Shown: positions 28,440 through 38,461, counted from the stretch's first letter. The stretch: 64,000 nt of DNA from a virus (IMGVR_UViG_3300035698_022738:1-64000), one strand, 5' to 3'. Translations and numbers: made by a program. The notes: generated from the sequence alone by a model not told the origin.

Positions 28440-29542
28440 TGGCAGAAGAATTGAAAGACCTTTCAATTGAGAGTATTGAGGGAGACGCCGAAGTCGGAGG
28501 CTGGCAAGCCAACCTCGGATTCATGAATGACCAGTCTCAGGCAGAGTATGGTCGCCGGGGGAAGATCACTTTTCTGATGGAGGGAGCTGGTGTTTTCTCT
28601 AGCCCCAAATCAGTCGGATTGGTTGGAAGCATATTCCCCCGACAGGTAACTTACGACAAGCGTCAATCAAGGTCTGAAGTTATCCTGGGTACTACGCATC
28701 TGTACATGGAGCAAGCTGGCCTGCAAGGCCTCTATTTTAGCGATCAGGCCGTGCCAGCAAACCCGCATCAGATGGTTGATCTTAGTCTGGCTAAGATTGT
28801 GCAGCATATCGTAGAGCAGCATACTAATATCAGTTCAACCGCTTTTATCCAAGAGTCTGATGGATCTTACAGTGCAGTTTTGCGCGGGGGTTGGGTAGAC
28901 ACAACGGGAATAAACACAGCAGATTCCACAACGGTAGATGTCTATTCTGTTAAAGAGACTCGGTCCATGTGGACAGCAATAAAAGCCATTGCTGCCAATG
29001 AGATGGGAGTTGTCTACTTTACAAAAAATGATGAACTTATCTATCAGTATCACCCCATGTTTGCCCCTGTCCTTCCAGACGTTACCTTAGATATAACTCA
29101 GAATATGGTCATCGACCAACCGCTCCTGAAATTCAATGAAGAGGCAAAGCCAGATCAAGTACAGTTGTATGCCTTCCAGGACCCTGGGGAAGAGCTTAAA
29201 TCGTTCTATCCAGAGGAAATGGGAGCGGAGGGACGCAGACATCGTATATCAAATATGCGGTGCAATACTCAAGCACGTTTAGATGTTTTGTCAGCTCGTC
29301 TCTATAACCAATTACACCGGGATTGGATTGTTGTTCTAAAGCTCCCAGGAGCGATTGGTTCGTTGTTGGAGTTGTTTGATCGGGTATCATTTACCTATAC
29401 TGGAACAGCTCAAAACGGAGTCGATATTGATTGGGACGAAAAAAAGTTCTGGGTCTCAAAAATCCGAGTCTCTCGGGTGCATAACTTTGGGGCAATAACT
29501 GAGCTGAGCCTGGAAGAAGAGCACGTAATTGTAGAGGAATAG
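28439..29542 (+). CDS. Tail hub / baseplate-hub-like protein
   Basis: This 367-residue protein has a layout typical of gp27-like/late-control-D tail hubs: N-terminal beta-barrel, a middle helical part (SMWTAIKAIAANEMGVVYF, with the characteristic 'look up the basis' segment before a beta domain) and a C-terminal barrel (LLELFDRVSFTYTG). Lying after the tape measure and before the long fibre, it likely forms the tail-tip ring. The fold assignment is by pattern, not by search. Confidence 0.62.
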   Translation: MAEELKDLSIESIEGDAEVGGWQANLGFMNDQSQAEYGRRGKITFLMEGAGVFSSPKSVGLVGSIFPRQVTYDKRQSRSEVILGTTHLYMEQAGLQGLYFSDQAVPANPHQMVDLSLAKIVQHIVEQHTNISSTAFIQESDGSYSAVLRGGWVDTTGINTADSTTVDVYSVKETRSMWTAIKAIAANEMGVVYFTKNDELIYQYHPMFAPVLPDVTLDITQNMVIDQPLLKFNEEAKPDQVQLYAFQDPGEELKSFYPEEMGAEGRRHRISNMRCNTQARLDVLSARLYNQLHRDWIVVLKLPGAIGSLLELFDRVSFTYTGTAQNGVDIDWDEKKFWVSKIRVSRVHNFGAITELSLEEEHVIVEE

Positions 29543-29547
29543 GTAGA

Positions 29548-32500
29548 ATGACAGAACCTAAACACTCAAGAATTGCTGAATGGACCGACATTCTGTCAGG
29601 AATCACAGGAATGGGCGGGAAGGATGAAAGGACAAAAATAATCCCCAACCTGTTGGTTGTGGATGACAGTCCTGCTGATCTCCCGGCAGGGTACGTGATT
29701 GTCGAAGATATTGGAGGATACAAAAAACCTGCTGTTGTGGTCTCTGGGCTAGTTGTCAACACAAATGACCTTGTAAATGTTCTGTATATTGAAGGGACGG
29801 AGCCGATTGTCATGCAACAGGGCTCCGCATCTCCAACAGTTCCAGCAGGATGGCCGTATGATGATGTGTTCACTGTCGATTTAACTAATACGGGTGCAGA
29901 TTACGCCTCTGTTGCAACAGCTGTTGCTGCATTGACAGAAGGACAGACAGCTTTCCTCGGTTCTGTTGCGGCTTCATCGTATACAGAGGGCCTGATTGAA
30001 ATGGGGGATGACTATACCTCACTGATCGGGATCGACAAGCTTAACGCATATCTGGTGACTTCTGGCAGTGATGACAGCATTCAAGTTGACTATGGAACAT
30101 ACTTTGCCAATTTGAAGATTAGGAATTCAGCATCTGTCGCAACTACACTAGCAGGATTTGTGACTAACCCGCTTGAGGGTGGGTGTGAGGTAGATATAGA
30201 GCACGTCACTTTGGTTGTTAGTAACACCGGTGCGGGGGATGCACACGGAGTAACACTGGTATACAGAGATGATTATGAACTGATTGATTGTAATTTCAGG
30301 GTCAATATAAATTCTGGTGATGGGTATGCTGCCTACCTCGAAGAGGGGGCTGAGCTGTATGTACAAAGTGGGTTTTTGTTAGGGGAGACAGCAGCAATCT
30401 ACGCAGAGGTTGATGCTGAAGTTCAGTTCCGTGGGATGCCTACACTCCAGGGGGGAATTGACGGGCCAGGAACTTTCAGTGGTGCCTGGCAAGATGAAAG
30501 AGGCTATGTCCATGCAGTTCCAACATACTCAGATGCTGCACCTGCTGTTCCCCTTAATGGCATGATTTGGCTTGACACAAATTCTGATCCAATTGAATTG
30601 AACATCAGGAATACAACCAATGATGGTTGGCATACTTTCACAGCAGGCGGCAGCGCACTGAGTAATGTCACGGTAGCACCCGCTCCCGATGGTGTTACAG
30701 CTCTCTTTACTGTCACTGGTGGGGAGTATGAGGCAGATTCTTTGATTGTGACTGTGAACGGTCAGGTTCAAACAGCTGGTATCGACTTTGTTGAAACCGC
30801 ACCAGCTGCTGGGACGTTTACATTTCAGGCTGGCTCCATTCCAGAGACGGATGATATTATCAGAGTTTTCATTGGTTTGAATCCAGGTGCTGGTGGTATT
30901 GCGGCTGTTGGAGCTAACCCCACTGGGACTGTTGGTCTGTCAGTTGTAAACGGTGTGCTCACTACCTTCATGAGATCGGATGCGGCTCCTCCACTCAGTC
31001 AGTCAATTGAACCTACTTGGGATCACGACCATATTTGGAGTGATGGCTCAGTCACAATGACAGTTGATGTATCCGAGCAACAAGTTCTGTTCCCAGGGAC
31101 AGGCAGCGGGGCAGGATTGGTTATTGGCGGGGATACTCAATGGTACAGAAGTGCTGCTGACATATTGAGAACCCCAGATACAGTGGTCATAGATACAGCT
31201 CTTGGTATTGGTATTTCGCCGTCTCCATATCATCTATATGTCTATGGAGATAGTGGGCCTACTCAGGTTATCATTGATTGTACTGATTCTAGTGGAAGTG
31301 CCATACATAATGTGATGAATGATGCGGACAAAGGCGTTTCTGTTCGAACATTTGGAAGTGCTTATGGCGGCTCATTCCATGGAATTCCTACTAGCGACCT
31401 TGGAACAATAGCATTCACGAATGATAATGCCTTTATTTACACTGCACCTGCTGCTCCACTGTACCTTGGCACTTATGAAACTATCAGACTGGGGATAGCA
31501 AGCACGGGGGCGATTACATTCAATACTGCTTATACTTTCCCAACAGCAGATGGTGCTGCTAGTGAGGTTTTGGTTACTGACGGTGCTGGTGCACTGACTT
31601 GGGAACCACACTATACTAACCCAATGACTACTCAGGGAGACATCATCTACGGTGGTGCGGCTGGAGTAGCGACTCGACTTGCTGGCTCTGGAACAGATGA
31701 GTATGTATTGACATATGACACAGGAACAGGTGCTCCTACATGGGCCGACATTCAAACTAGAACTTTAACTTGGACGGCCCAGCACATATTTACCAACCAA
31801 AATGTAGGTATCGCGGTGAGTGACCCAGACACACAACTAGAAATATTCAACGCTGGCGACCAGCTCAAACTATCATTTGATGCTGCCGATAATGCAGTAT
31901 TTGCAGTAGATACTAATGGGGATTTAACAATCACTCCAAGCGGAACGTCAATCATTGCACCTTGCAAGATAGCGTTCACTCAAGCTGATTTGAACGAGTA
32001 CATAGATAGCTTAGCTGATGGCTATTTGGATATCTATGCTACTACGGCAATAAGAATGGAATCTGCACAAATGAGCCTTAGTGGTACTGGTGCATTAAGG
32101 CTTGGACCTGATACTACCTATGAGGCATTTTATGCAGATGCGGGTGACATCTATTCTGAAAGCGGTAAAATGTATATGGGGTCTGGCATACAGACCGTAG
32201 CCGAGAGATATGGAGTTGGGCTACAGGTAAGAGAGACCGCCCTAACAAAGACTCTGGTGTACGATATTGATGCGACCTTCACAGCTGCGACAGCTACAAT
32301 CCTAAAAGCGGGGGAAACTTTTGTAACAGACGGAGTTGTGGTTGGAGATTTTCTTATCATCGCCAGTGCTAATGACACTTCTTACATCGGCTCTACTGGT
32401 GAGGTGGTGGGCCTTACTGAGACTACCATTATTGTGAGTATAGCAGCAGCTGGGGATGCTATTCCTGCTGACCTGACTTCTGTGGATTTCGTAGTCTATA

Positions 32501-33528
32501 ATCATCCGGTGGCCGCCATATTAGACAATGGAGACATTCACTTTTTGGTTGGAGTCAGCCAGGACGCTTCATTCAAAGTGCTTTCACCAACTGGGAAAAA
32601 TGTACATTCAGCTCACTTTGATATAACCGCAGGAGTGGCTGGTCACCATGGAATCGGTATTGACTTCGACGCTCATACTTACGGCGGGTGTGTTGCAGAA
32701 CGTATAAATTATGACGCGACTGCTTTCGTTGCTGGCATTACTGGTGTTGGTCTTGATTTTGTTTTGTTGAACACAGGTGCAACTGGAGGTGATCTCCATG
32801 CCATTGATGTTGCTTTATCCGATCCAACCAACACCGACATGGAAAATGCAGCCGTAGCAACTCACACAGGAGTAGATGTAATCCATCAGCATTTGGGGAC
32901 ACAGGCTGCAATTGCGGCAGCTTTCACTTACGATGATAGTGCAGCAACCTACACAGATGTGACAGCTGCTTTTGCGGCAGCGGGCGTTGACGTTCAGTTG
33001 TTTGCTGAAGACGATGATCAGGTTTTGATAGCTTCTGCTGCGAAGTTCGATCAAGTAAATGTGCTGCTTGAGATTTTAGCCAGTGTCACTGTTAGTCCAA
33101 CGTTCCATTTTATAGAGGATGACGGTGACTGGATAGCATACACCCCATCTGATGATACTAATGGATTTCAGCAAAATGGGTCCATTAGATGGGATAGCGA
33201 TTCTTTAGCAACATGGGGACAGAGGACAGTAAACGAAGTGACAGGTGAAGCTGGAGCAGTTGATTATTACTGGATCAAGATTACAAGAACCAGGAATATT
33301 GTTGCAACTCCTCCGACGGAAGATACTGTTAAGGTTACGGTAACTGGAACGTTTCATGAATGGGATAGTGCGGGAAGATTGGCAATCAAAACATACAATC
33401 AAGCGGGAGAGCCGGACACAACAGACCTGCCTGCCAGCAAGTTTTGTTTTTGGAGTGACACAGATGACTCCAAGCTATACCTTTGCTATAATCATGGTGG
33501 CACTATCAAGACGGTAGAAATGACATAA
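29548..33528 (+). CDS. Long tail fibre / side-tail protein with beta-helix region
   Basis: This 1326-residue protein is rich in Gly, Ala, Thr, Asp and Val and poor in cysteine, as fibres are. Residues ~110-300 look like a right-handed beta-helix (YASVATAVAALTEGQTAFLG, then repeated short strands), the fold of depolymerase-type tailspikes. A PAPDG..ALFTV domain near 375 and blocks of the form GLVIGGDTQWYRSAADILRT near 525 follow. The latter recurs in the next gene, showing a shared fibre repeat. It is the likely receptor-binding organelle; enzymatic activity is not evident. Confidence 0.85.
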   Translation: MTEPKHSRIAEWTDILSGITGMGGKDERTKIIPNLLVVDDSPADLPAGYVIVEDIGGYKKPAVVVSGLVVNTNDLVNVLYIEGTEPIVMQQGSASPTVPAGWPYDDVFTVDLTNTGADYASVATAVAALTEGQTAFLGSVAASSYTEGLIEMGDDYTSLIGIDKLNAYLVTSGSDDSIQVDYGTYFANLKIRNSASVATTLAGFVTNPLEGGCEVDIEHVTLVVSNTGAGDAHGVTLVYRDDYELIDCNFRVNINSGDGYAAYLEEGAELYVQSGFLLGETAAIYAEVDAEVQFRGMPTLQGGIDGPGTFSGAWQDERGYVHAVPTYSDAAPAVPLNGMIWLDTNSDPIELNIRNTTNDGWHTFTAGGSALSNVTVAPAPDGVTALFTVTGGEYEADSLIVTVNGQVQTAGIDFVETAPAAGTFTFQAGSIPETDDIIRVFIGLNPGAGGIAAVGANPTGTVGLSVVNGVLTTFMRSDAAPPLSQSIEPTWDHDHIWSDGSVTMTVDVSEQQVLFPGTGSGAGLVIGGDTQWYRSAADILRTPDTVVIDTALGIGISPSPYHLYVYGDSGPTQVIIDCTDSSGSAIHNVMNDADKGVSVRTFGSAYGGSFHGIPTSDLGTIAFTNDNAFIYTAPAAPLYLGTYETIRLGIASTGAITFNTAYTFPTADGAASEVLVTDGAGALTWEPHYTNPMTTQGDIIYGGAAGVATRLAGSGTDEYVLTYDTGTGAPTWADIQTRTLTWTAQHIFTNQNVGIAVSDPDTQLEIFNAGDQLKLSFDAADNAVFAVDTNGDLTITPSGTSIIAPCKIAFTQADLNEYIDSLADGYLDIYATTAIRMESAQMSLSGTGALRLGPDTTYEAFYADAGDIYSESGKMYMGSGIQTVAERYGVGLQVRETALTKTLVYDIDATFTAATATILKAGETFVTDGVVVGDFLIIASANDTSYIGSTGEVVGLTETTIIVSIAAAGDAIPADLTSVDFVVYNHPVAAILDNGDIHFLVGVSQDASFKVLSPTGKNVHSAHFDITAGVAGHHGIGIDFDAHTYGGCVAERINYDATAFVAGITGVGLDFVLLNTGATGGDLHAIDVALSDPTNTDMENAAVATHTGVDVIHQHLGTQAAIAAAFTYDDSAATYTDVTAAFAAAGVDVQLFAEDDDQVLIASAAKFDQVNVLLEILASVTVSPTFHFIEDDGDWIAYTPSDDTNGFQQNGSIRWDSDSLATWGQRTVNEVTGEAGAVDYYWIKITRTRNIVATPPTEDTVKVTVTGTFHEWDSAGRLAIKTYNQAGEPDTTDLPASKFCFWSDTDDSKLYLCYNHGGTIKTVEMT

Positions 33529-33552
33529 TGCCGGAACAAGAGGTAAGTGAAT

Positions 33553-34686
33553 ATGGCACAGACTAAAATAACCGAGAGACTGATTGTAGAGGACCCAACG
33601 TGGCTAGGCGATCACACCTGGCAGCCGTCTGTAGATGGTGTGGTCTGGACTATCAACGACAATGCAGCCACTGAGCAATTGACATTTGATACTACTACTG
33701 GACAGTTGGCAGTGGCTACTGAGGGGGTGGCTGCTGGTTTATTGCTTGGTGGGGATGCACTGTTGTACAGAAGTGCTGTCGATGTTTTATATACACCTGG
33801 TGATTTGTATGTCGCTGGTGGTGATTTGTATGTCGGAGCTGACCATACGCAAGTGGGTACAATAGAATTTTTTGGGTCCGCCGGGGGCTCAGATGTCGGC
33901 GGACGTGTGAAGAAGTACATGGCCGCTGACTATGACGGCACAGACGATCTTTGGTGGTCTGAAGTCTATCAAGACGATTACAGATGGCGTCTTGATGATA
34001 CAGGCGTGAGAATGACGCTCACCTATCAAGGCCAATTGCAACTGCCAGTGCAAGGTGATACGGGTGGTCTTCTCATTGGCGAGGATGTTCATTTGTACAG
34101 AAGTGCGGCGGATGAGCTTACAACATCAGACCAGCTAAAGGTTACAAATGCAAGTTCTGGCGCAATTGAAATAGGCGCATCTATCGCTAATGTGGACTTG
34201 GATTCATATTCCCATTTGACTATCAATAATGCATTCACAGCCAGGCTTTCCATAGTGTCGCCAGAGCAAGGCAACTGGGAAGGAGGCATTGTTATCACAA
34301 ATGTGTATGCCGACAATGACATGAGGAATTGGGGCATTGGGCAAGCCTCAGTAGCATTTGGTGGTGCCTTGCACTTTGGTTATCTCAGGAACACAACTGG
34401 GGCAGCAGTCGATACATTTGCTTCTATGTCAAATGCGCTTGTTATAGATGATAATAGTAGAGTTGCCGTTGGTCATACCGTCCCAGCAGCTATGCTGGAC
34501 GTATTACAAACAGAAAATGCTGGTGGAATCCCTGTACTTGAGTTGGACCAAGATGATATATCTGAGGGCTTTATCAATTTTGTCGGAGAAAACAGAGGTA
34601 GCATTGATGAGACAGACTCAGCTGCTAGTGTCAGGGTAGAGTTGAATGGTACAGTATACACCATAGCACTGTATGCTAACCAGTAA
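33553..34686 (+). CDS. Second tail fibre-like protein
   Basis: The start is at ATG 33553 (GAGGTAAGTGAAT upstream) rather than a GTG six bases earlier; 377 residues. It has two copies of the repeat seen in the preceding fibre (GLLLGGDALLYRSAVDVLYT and GLLIGEDVHLYRSAADELTT) and ends in a compact beta-rich domain. Its first residues MAQTKIT and its ribosome site are duplicated in the truncated relic that follows. It is probably part of the same fibre or an alternative receptor-binding tip. Confidence 0.8.
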   Translation: MAQTKITERLIVEDPTWLGDHTWQPSVDGVVWTINDNAATEQLTFDTTTGQLAVATEGVAAGLLLGGDALLYRSAVDVLYTPGDLYVAGGDLYVGADHTQVGTIEFFGSAGGSDVGGRVKKYMAADYDGTDDLWWSEVYQDDYRWRLDDTGVRMTLTYQGQLQLPVQGDTGGLLIGEDVHLYRSAADELTTSDQLKVTNASSGAIEIGASIANVDLDSYSHLTINNAFTARLSIVSPEQGNWEGGIVITNVYADNDMRNWGIGQASVAFGGALHFGYLRNTTGAAVDTFASMSNALVIDDNSRVAVGHTVPAAMLDVLQTENAGGIPVLELDQDDISEGFINFVGENRGSIDETDSAASVRVELNGTVYTIALYANQ

Positions 34687-34707
34687 AAATAATATGTGAG
34701 GTAACAA

Positions 34708-34809
34708 GTGGCACAAACTAAAATGACAGCAAGACAGATAGTCGGCAATAGTACCAATGTGGCTTGTACTCCTGCGCCGGATGGAGCGGAGACCGTATTT
34801 ACCATGTAG
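34708..34809 (+). pseudogene. Truncated remnant of a fibre gene
   Basis: A 33-codon frame with a GTG start and the same GAGGTAA ribosome site as the preceding gene encodes VAQTKMTARQIVGN..., matching MAQTKITERLIV at the start of that fibre. It then has PAPDGAETVFT, matching the PAPDGVTALFTV domain inside the 1326-residue fibre. It stops at TAG right after this match. The simplest reading is a relic of a third fibre gene cut short by recombination or deletion. Confidence 0.6.
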
Positions 34810-34861
34810 CAAAAAGAGACACCATGCTTGTTCAATACAGTTGTAAAAGGAGAGTATGATT

Positions 34862-35227
34862 ATGAAGATCACAGTAGGTACATTGGCAGAATCCAATGAG
34901 GCTTTGGGCTGGATGTCTGAGCAAAAGACATTGAAGTCCAAAGACAAATTTGCGCTCGCATTATTGCTTGTGCAAGTTAGTGGGTATTTGAAAGCTTTTG
35001 AAGAGACCAGACAGGCAGCGATTAACAATTACGGGGTGGTTGAAGGCGACAGGTTTCGTATCCTGCCCGAGAACCTTGAGGCGTTCACTACTGAGATGGG
35101 AGAACTGACATCACAGGAGTGTGAACTGCCAGACGTAAGTATAGACGTAGAATCATTGATTGATGAGATGACCACGGCTCAGCTGGTCCAGTTGGATTGG
35201 TTGTTGATCAGGGATGAGAGTGAATGA
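34862..35227 (+). CDS. Small conserved-looking phage protein, unknown function
   Basis: This 121-residue protein starts at ATG 34862 (AAGGAG nine bases upstream). It is mostly helical with a GDRFRILPENLEAFTTEM stretch and an acidic end (ESLIDEMTTAQLVQLDWLL). The pattern 'G..YGV..GD..R..PEN...F..E...L...E.EL' is one I associate with a frequent small phage protein near the tail-lysis junction, but I cannot name its role. Confidence 0.65.
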   Translation: MKITVGTLAESNEALGWMSEQKTLKSKDKFALALLLVQVSGYLKAFEETRQAAINNYGVVEGDRFRILPENLEAFTTEMGELTSQECELPDVSIDVESLIDEMTTAQLVQLDWLLIRDESE

Positions 35228-35261
35228 AAATTTTATCTGCTTTGTACGAAAGGTGAGACCA

Positions 35262-35657
35262 ATGCCAGCACCCAGAGTTTTGATAGTTGATGACGATGAT
35301 TCCGTTTTGCAGTATTTGAGTATGTGGTTCGAGCAGCAGGCTATTATGCATGAGTGCGTTTCGAGTTGTGCGGATGCCCTAGGTTTGTTGGATGACCATG
35401 TTTACGATCTCATCCTCATGGATATCCGCATGCCGGAAGAAGATGGAATTTCTTGTCGAAAGACTATTCTATCATTGCATCCCTCTGCATGTATCCGGAT
35501 GATCACAGGTTTTCCGGATGACGCTTTTGAGGCTGGCATACCTCCAGTCCAAGTTGTGCGAAAACCTTTCGAGAAGGGGCAATTGTTTGATATGTCTGTA
35601 CTGGCCTCTCAAAGGTATAGACATCGGGTAGGGGGGAGGGTAGTGAACTGTGCGTAG
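35262..35657 (+). CDS. CheY-like response regulator receiver domain protein
   Basis: Start at ATG 35262 (AGGTGAG upstream; a frame start at 35214 has no ribosome site). The 131 residues are a stand-alone receiver domain with every key residue: acidic cluster D10-D13, phosphoacceptor D54 (LILMDIRMP), T82 and K101 (RKPF). No output domain follows. Such a protein could be phosphorylated by host histidine kinases, or drain phosphate from them. Lying between tail and lysis genes in a phage, it is unexpected. It overlaps the lysin gene start. Confidence 0.85.
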   Translation: MPAPRVLIVDDDDSVLQYLSMWFEQQAIMHECVSSCADALGLLDDHVYDLILMDIRMPEEDGISCRKTILSLHPSACIRMITGFPDDAFEAGIPPVQVVRKPFEKGQLFDMSVLASQRYRHRVGGRVVNCA

Positions 35658-37995
35658 GCCTGGAATGTGGACCTCAAACGGTTGGAATGATCGAGTATCA
35701 GAAATGCTCTCATGGCGGCCTGGAAGTCTTATGGGATTCTACGCTTATCTTGGATTCAATGGAGTTGCAGAATACAAAGAGCAATACCCGGAAGCCAGGA
35801 TAATGATCAGATTTCAGCACCCTACGAACTGGCACGAGAACCTGATTCAGAGCTCTCAGGATCATGCCAACAACATTGCGAGCAAGTGGCCTGATATCAA
35901 GTCTTTGGACCCAGATGTGATCATATGGAATGAGTTGAACCTGCACTATGAGAATGGGGACCCAAACGTAGGAAATCAGTGGAAGTATCAGACGCCAGAA
36001 TGGTATGCCAAGGTCGCAGAGTGGACTCAGATGGTAGCTCTTGAGATCAAGGATGTCGTTCCAGGCATGCGTCTTGTGCTTCCACCTTTTGCGTTTGGTC
36101 ATAGTGAGGATGGGTCTCCGGACAATACAGGAGTTCCAAAGGAAGGATGGGCTGGCTATGACTTTTTTGAGGAGCGAGGTTTGTTTTCCCTTTTTGACAA
36201 CATCGTATGCATGCATCCCTACTGGGGGGATGCGGGGGGAGAAAAACTTGATAGGCTGTACGATGAGGAACTGGCAAGCTGGTATGCGTTTAGATGGCAG
36301 CGTGTTTACAATCTTTGCAAATCTCGGTATGGAAAGGACGTAAGATTCTTGCTTGACGAGTGTGGGAACATGCAAGCCGGATCGGGAACCTTTACAGACC
36401 AGGTAGTCTACTATGCAACACGCTGCTTGAAAGACAAAAGAATTCTAGCACTTGCCATGTTCCTCTGGTTTGACCCAACAGGATCGCTCGGAAATATCAT
36501 GAACAGCTGGGTCAACAACATGGTCATCGGAGGCGATGAGTCCCGCCTTACTCAGCATGTCGAAACATTAGCCAACATGCCAGACGTAGAAATTGAGGCA
36601 CCTCCCCACGAGGGGGATAATTGCATTGATGATGAATTGGTGAGAGTCCAGATGTCGGACTCTATTTGGGAGGGGACCGTAGAGGCAGCCCTCAAGCATA
36701 TAATCCCTGCTGAGATCAATGTCCATGACAATCAATGGGCATGGCCTGATGAGGCAGTTAAGGCCAATGTTACAGAGCTCAGAACTTACATTGCCCACCG
36801 ATTAGAACACCCCAGAGATGGTGGTACTCACTACGATCTACGAGTGAGCGATGTTGCCTGGAAGGTGTCCCCCAAAGACGAGGAACTTAGACGGACCACG
36901 GCAGCTATTGAGGCTACTCGGGGGATGGTTGTTACCTCAAACGGGATGGTAGTAGAATACGAGTGTGTGAGTCAGTGCGGCAGAAGGGTAATCTGCAATG
37001 ATCCAGAATGCGCTGTTGGGAACGGGTATGTGAATCCCGAGCACCCCGAGTACGGTGGCCCAGTCTGGAACACTAGATTTTGTCAGGAGGGGAGCAAGGA
37101 ATGGGCGGAAGAAGGAAAAGGTTGGGAGTGGATCGTTCTCCGGTATACGGAGGGCGTTTATGAAGATGTCAAATTAGAGAGGAGATGTGAAATGGCATTA
37201 AATCCAGGAGTACCTGCCTCTCAGCTGCCAGTGTTGACAATTGAAGAGGCAAATAGTGGAATCTTTGGAGTCCGGCTTGGCCCAGATACCCACAAGTGGT
37301 TGTGGGATGATAATGGGATTAAGAGTGGTGTCGTGCGAGTGGTCGATGCAATTACGGCGCATAAGAAGTATGGTCATGATGATGTGATTGGGCCGGATGA
37401 CCTTGTGTGGATTGTTGACCGCGCTAGAATTATCACTAGTGCCGCTGGTGGTGATAACCATTTTATCGCGTTCAGTTTCATTGATGAGCGTGGCATTCCT
37501 GTTTGGAATGTTCCGCTGTTCTCGGCGTGGCCCACTGATCGTCTCAAAAACGCATCTTGGAATGCTGAGATGTGGGATGAGTATCGCCTTGACTATATGT
37601 CACCGCAGACAAACCAGTTTGCAATGGGTGGTGGGAATTTCGGCCCGACGAACAACAGCGACGAAGTTGGACCGTACACGTTCATGGTTTTGGATGTTGA
37701 CCCGACAAGTCCATACGCGCATCCATCTGAAGTTGCTGAAGGTTGGGGAATGCCTGGAAACTGGCATATCCCTGGTGATTGCGCGTGGATGTTGGTCAAG
37801 GCAAGGGACGCATACCCATGGATGTTTGGGGGGCCAGACCCCGATCCAGACCCCGATCCAGACCCAGACCCCGATCCAGACCCAGACCCTGATCCTGATC
37901 CAGGACCCTGTGAGTTTGAGAGAGCTACAGGCTGCTTGGTTGGAGTTATCGAGAATCTGACTGGGGCAGAGTATTACGTCGAAAAGGCCGGTTAG
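35650..37995 (+). CDS. Modular cell-wall lysin: GH-like TIM barrel, SpoIID-like domain, Pro-Asp linker
   Basis: This 781-residue product has a GTG start. Residues ~25-300 resemble a clan-A glycoside hydrolase barrel with acid/base E95 in WNELN and nucleophile E237 in LLDECGN. Residues ~325-450 match SpoIID/LytB: IIPAE (E355, the lytic transglycosylase glutamate) followed by EAVKANVTELRTY and a cysteine pair. A further domain (~510-730) ends at a run of Pro-Asp dipeptides and a 30-residue tail. SpoIID cuts peptidoglycan glycans, so this is the best endolysin candidate, with the holin candidate next. No signal peptide is seen. Confidence 0.72.
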   Translation: MRRPGMWTSNGWNDRVSEMLSWRPGSLMGFYAYLGFNGVAEYKEQYPEARIMIRFQHPTNWHENLIQSSQDHANNIASKWPDIKSLDPDVIIWNELNLHYENGDPNVGNQWKYQTPEWYAKVAEWTQMVALEIKDVVPGMRLVLPPFAFGHSEDGSPDNTGVPKEGWAGYDFFEERGLFSLFDNIVCMHPYWGDAGGEKLDRLYDEELASWYAFRWQRVYNLCKSRYGKDVRFLLDECGNMQAGSGTFTDQVVYYATRCLKDKRILALAMFLWFDPTGSLGNIMNSWVNNMVIGGDESRLTQHVETLANMPDVEIEAPPHEGDNCIDDELVRVQMSDSIWEGTVEAALKHIIPAEINVHDNQWAWPDEAVKANVTELRTYIAHRLEHPRDGGTHYDLRVSDVAWKVSPKDEELRRTTAAIEATRGMVVTSNGMVVEYECVSQCGRRVICNDPECAVGNGYVNPEHPEYGGPVWNTRFCQEGSKEWAEEGKGWEWIVLRYTEGVYEDVKLERRCEMALNPGVPASQLPVLTIEEANSGIFGVRLGPDTHKWLWDDNGIKSGVVRVVDAITAHKKYGHDDVIGPDDLVWIVDRARIITSAAGGDNHFIAFSFIDERGIPVWNVPLFSAWPTDRLKNASWNAEMWDEYRLDYMSPQTNQFAMGGGNFGPTNNSDEVGPYTFMVLDVDPTSPYAHPSEVAEGWGMPGNWHIPGDCAWMLVKARDAYPWMFGGPDPDPDPDPDPDPDPDPDPDPDPGPCEFERATGCLVGVIENLTGAEYYVEKAG
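37839..37905 (+). repeat. Low-complexity tract encoding (Pro-Asp)n
   Basis: Alternating CCA/CCC/CCT-GAC/GAT codons give about twelve Pro-Asp dipeptides near the C terminus of the lysin. Such linkers are stiff, acidic spacers between a catalytic part and a terminal anchor. The tract is prone to slippage, so its length probably varies among relatives. Confidence 0.85.
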
Positions 37996-38047
37996 ACTTG
38001 AGTAGCTCACATTGTGAGTCAAACGCAATAGCGAAAGGAACCAAAAA

Positions 38048-38461
38048 ATGAAGAAGTTCGTGATACCGTTCACAATCGTCTTGGTCACATTTGTGCTTGC
38101 TGGGGCGGCCTTCGCCCAGGATACCGTGGATTTTGTTCAGTTGCCGTCCGAGCAACTGAGTGGGATTTTGGTTTTGGCTGGAGTCCCTCTGGGAGCTGTG
38201 ATATTCATTTTGATTGAGATGCTGAAATTGTTCGGTAAGGCAATCGGCACCGCATTCTTTGATACCACAGCCGTCTGGTGGAATTTGGTACTATCTATAC
38301 TGGCCTTTGCCTTGGTCTTTGTCTGGCAACTCGGGTATCTTCCGGAGGGTACCACACAGACCCTGGTTGCCATCTTCACGTTCCTGACAACGTTTGCGTC
38401 GGCAGCGGGTATCTACAATCTGACAGCGCAGTCTGGGGTATTCCCATCTCGTAAAGGATAA
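38048..38461 (+). CDS. Holin-like membrane protein
   Basis: This 137-residue protein has a signal-like N terminus (KKFVIPFTIVLVTFVLAGAAFAQ) and about three further hydrophobic stretches near residues 40-60, 74-95 and 102-122, with a short basic end (SRKG). Size and topology fit a phage holin, which opens the inner membrane to release the lysin encoded just upstream. A cleavable-looking AFA-Q site suggests the first segment may be a real signal peptide or signal-arrest-release anchor. It is the last gene before a strong terminator. Confidence 0.68.
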   Translation: MKKFVIPFTIVLVTFVLAGAAFAQDTVDFVQLPSEQLSGILVLAGVPLGAVIFILIEMLKLFGKAIGTAFFDTTAVWWNLVLSILAFALVFVWQLGYLPEGTTQTLVAIFTFLTTFASAAGIYNLTAQSGVFPSRKG

